From: an uncultured Gammaproteobacteria bacterium
GTDB taxonomy: Bacteria; Pseudomonadota; Gammaproteobacteria; Pseudomonadales; Azotimanducaceae_A
Length of the DNA stretch: 6,258 nt
Direction of reading: 5' to 3'
NCBI GenBank assembly: GCA_913049565.1
Contig: CAJWZG010000165.1
Coordinates: forward strand, 1 to 6,258
The notes beneath the pieces were generated by a model that ran no database searches, had not been told where the DNA came from, and was given only the letters and a program-made list of their open reading frames with translations. Made by a program: the position numbers and the translations under genes. Numbering within the stretch: position 1 is the stretch's first letter; every line of letters begins with the position of its first letter. Below are positions 5,412 to 6,258 of this stretch, in pieces.

Positions 5412-6258
5412 ATGAGTATTATCCAGAATTTGCATGACTCTTCTTGGCGCGGCGTATTCCATATCACCGGCGGCGGTGCCTCACTGTTGTCGGAACTGCT
5501 TGCGGTGCCAGGAGCTTCACGCACACTACTTGATGCCTCAATCCCCTACGCGGACCTAGCGTTAACCGACCTTCTCGGTGGTTCACCAGAACAGTCAGCG
5601 TCATCAACAACCGCCAGAGCGTTGGCCATGGCAGCTTATCAACGCGCGCGCGCTTTGGGGGAGGATCATTTATTCGGCCTCGGCTGTACCGCGAGTCTTG
5701 TCACGGATCGAACCAAACGAGGGCAAACCCGCGCTCACTGGGCGATTCAAACGGCCACTCTTACCCACCAATTTCGGTTGACGCTGGCCGCCTACCTTAG
5801 TCGCGAAGAACAAGAGGAGCATCTACGTAAGGCGATGCTCAACAGCTTGAAGACCGTACTGCTTGATAGGTCATCCGCAACGGGTAACGCAGATCTGCAT
5901 GTGGCGCCCCCTCAGTGGCACCCTCTGCTCGAGGCCGAACCCTACCGCTGGTGTAACGGTGATGATGACGGCCGTCTACTGATCCCCGGCTCATTTAACC
6001 CGGTGCATGACGGTCATTACCAAATGCTGCAAGTCGCCGAAGAGCTCACCGGCAAGACTGGCGCGTTTGAGTTAACCTTACGCAACGCCGACAAACCCGC
6101 TCTGGACTATTTGTCCGTGCAAGAGCGGCTCAGCGCAATCTCAGACAAAAATGTATGGCTGACTAACCAAGCCAACTTCTCTGCAAAAGCCGGTGACCCG
6201 CCTGTTATTCGCGCCTATCGCAGTGCTGCCCGGGAACAAATTATAGGATATGTGTTCA
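5412..6258 (+). CDS. CinA-like domain fused to HxGH nucleotidyltransferase (3' end outside window)
   Basis: The frame is open from ATG 5412 to the right edge, giving 282 residues and an incomplete C-terminus. Residues about 12-150 resemble the CinA C-terminal (nicotinamide-nucleotide amidohydrolase) domain: ITGGG (18-22), VPGASRTLLDASIPY (32-46), LLGG (54-57), GCTASLVTDRTKRG (91-104). Residues 189-282 begin a nucleotidyltransferase: PGSFNPVHDGH (192-202) is the T/HxGH ATP-binding motif of the cytidylyl/adenylyl-transferase superfamily (NMN and phosphopantetheine adenylyltransferases). Proteins of this architecture occur in plants and bacteria and, to my knowledge, are functionally uncharacterised. 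The CinA catalytic Ser (SxTGG) and Lys (YSNEAK-type motif) are not conserved here: the positions hold His/Ile17-18 and Leu51. GAGG (5400-5403) overlaps the preceding stop codon TGA (5399-5401), indicating translational coupling with the hydrolase. A role in nucleotide or cofactor metabolism is an inference. Confidence 0.85.
   Translation, partial: MSIIQNLHDSSWRGVFHITGGGASLLSELLAVPGASRTLLDASIPYADLALTDLLGGSPEQSASSTTARALAMAAYQRARALGEDHLFGLGCTASLVTDRTKRGQTRAHWAIQTATLTHQFRLTLAAYLSREEQEEHLRKAMLNSLKTVLLDRSSATGNADLHVAPPQWHPLLEAEPYRWCNGDDDGRLLIPGSFNPVHDGHYQMLQVAEELTGKTGAFELTLRNADKPALDYLSVQERLSAISDKNVWLTNQANFSAKAGDPPVIRAYRSAAREQIIGYVF

Overview
The window reads as ordinary chromosomal DNA of a Gram-negative heterotroph, most likely a marine-type gammaproteobacterium. 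The evidence is moderate base composition, Shine-Dalgarno-led genes, a YceI protein with a Sec signal peptide, and fatty-acid beta-oxidation genes of the kind common in that group. The taxon is inferred from protein style only; there is no rRNA or tRNA marker here.

Layout. Bases 1-38 (minus strand) are the first 12 codons of a thiolase that runs off the left edge. A 354-base divergent intergenic region with several inverted repeats follows. The first plus-strand gene (393-884) is a glutathione peroxidase whose catalytic codon is UGA. A perfect 7-bp bSECIS-like hairpin sits just downstream of that codon, so the gene is a selenoprotein that a standard ORF caller truncates to its last 119 codons. 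Next is a 519-base stretch (885-1403) with no gene I recognise. It holds a repeated TGACGTTTGA-like motif, two palindromic elements and a terminator-like hairpin that lies just before the next gene.

From 1404 to the right edge, five plus-strand genes are closely spaced (gaps of 17, 18, 69 and 10 bases) and look like one operon. They are an LCAD/isovaleryl-type acyl-CoA dehydrogenase, a secreted YceI-family protein, a polytopic membrane protein resembling the ANKH (progressive ankylosis) transporter family, an alpha/beta hydrolase, and a fusion of a CinA-like domain with a HxGH-type nucleotidyltransferase, which is cut by the right edge.

How the genes may work together. The thiolase and acyl-CoA dehydrogenase point to acyl-CoA catabolism, and the peroxidase would remove lipid or organic hydroperoxides. 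YceI proteins bind polyisoprenoid-like lipids in the periplasm. The last three genes are poorly characterised as a set. The most notable items are the selenocysteine peroxidase, the CinA-like/nucleotidyltransferase fusion that appears to have lost the CinA catalytic residues, the bacterial ANKH-like transporter, and hairpins placed over or just before start codons. I saw no CRISPR array, insertion sequence, tRNA or rRNA.
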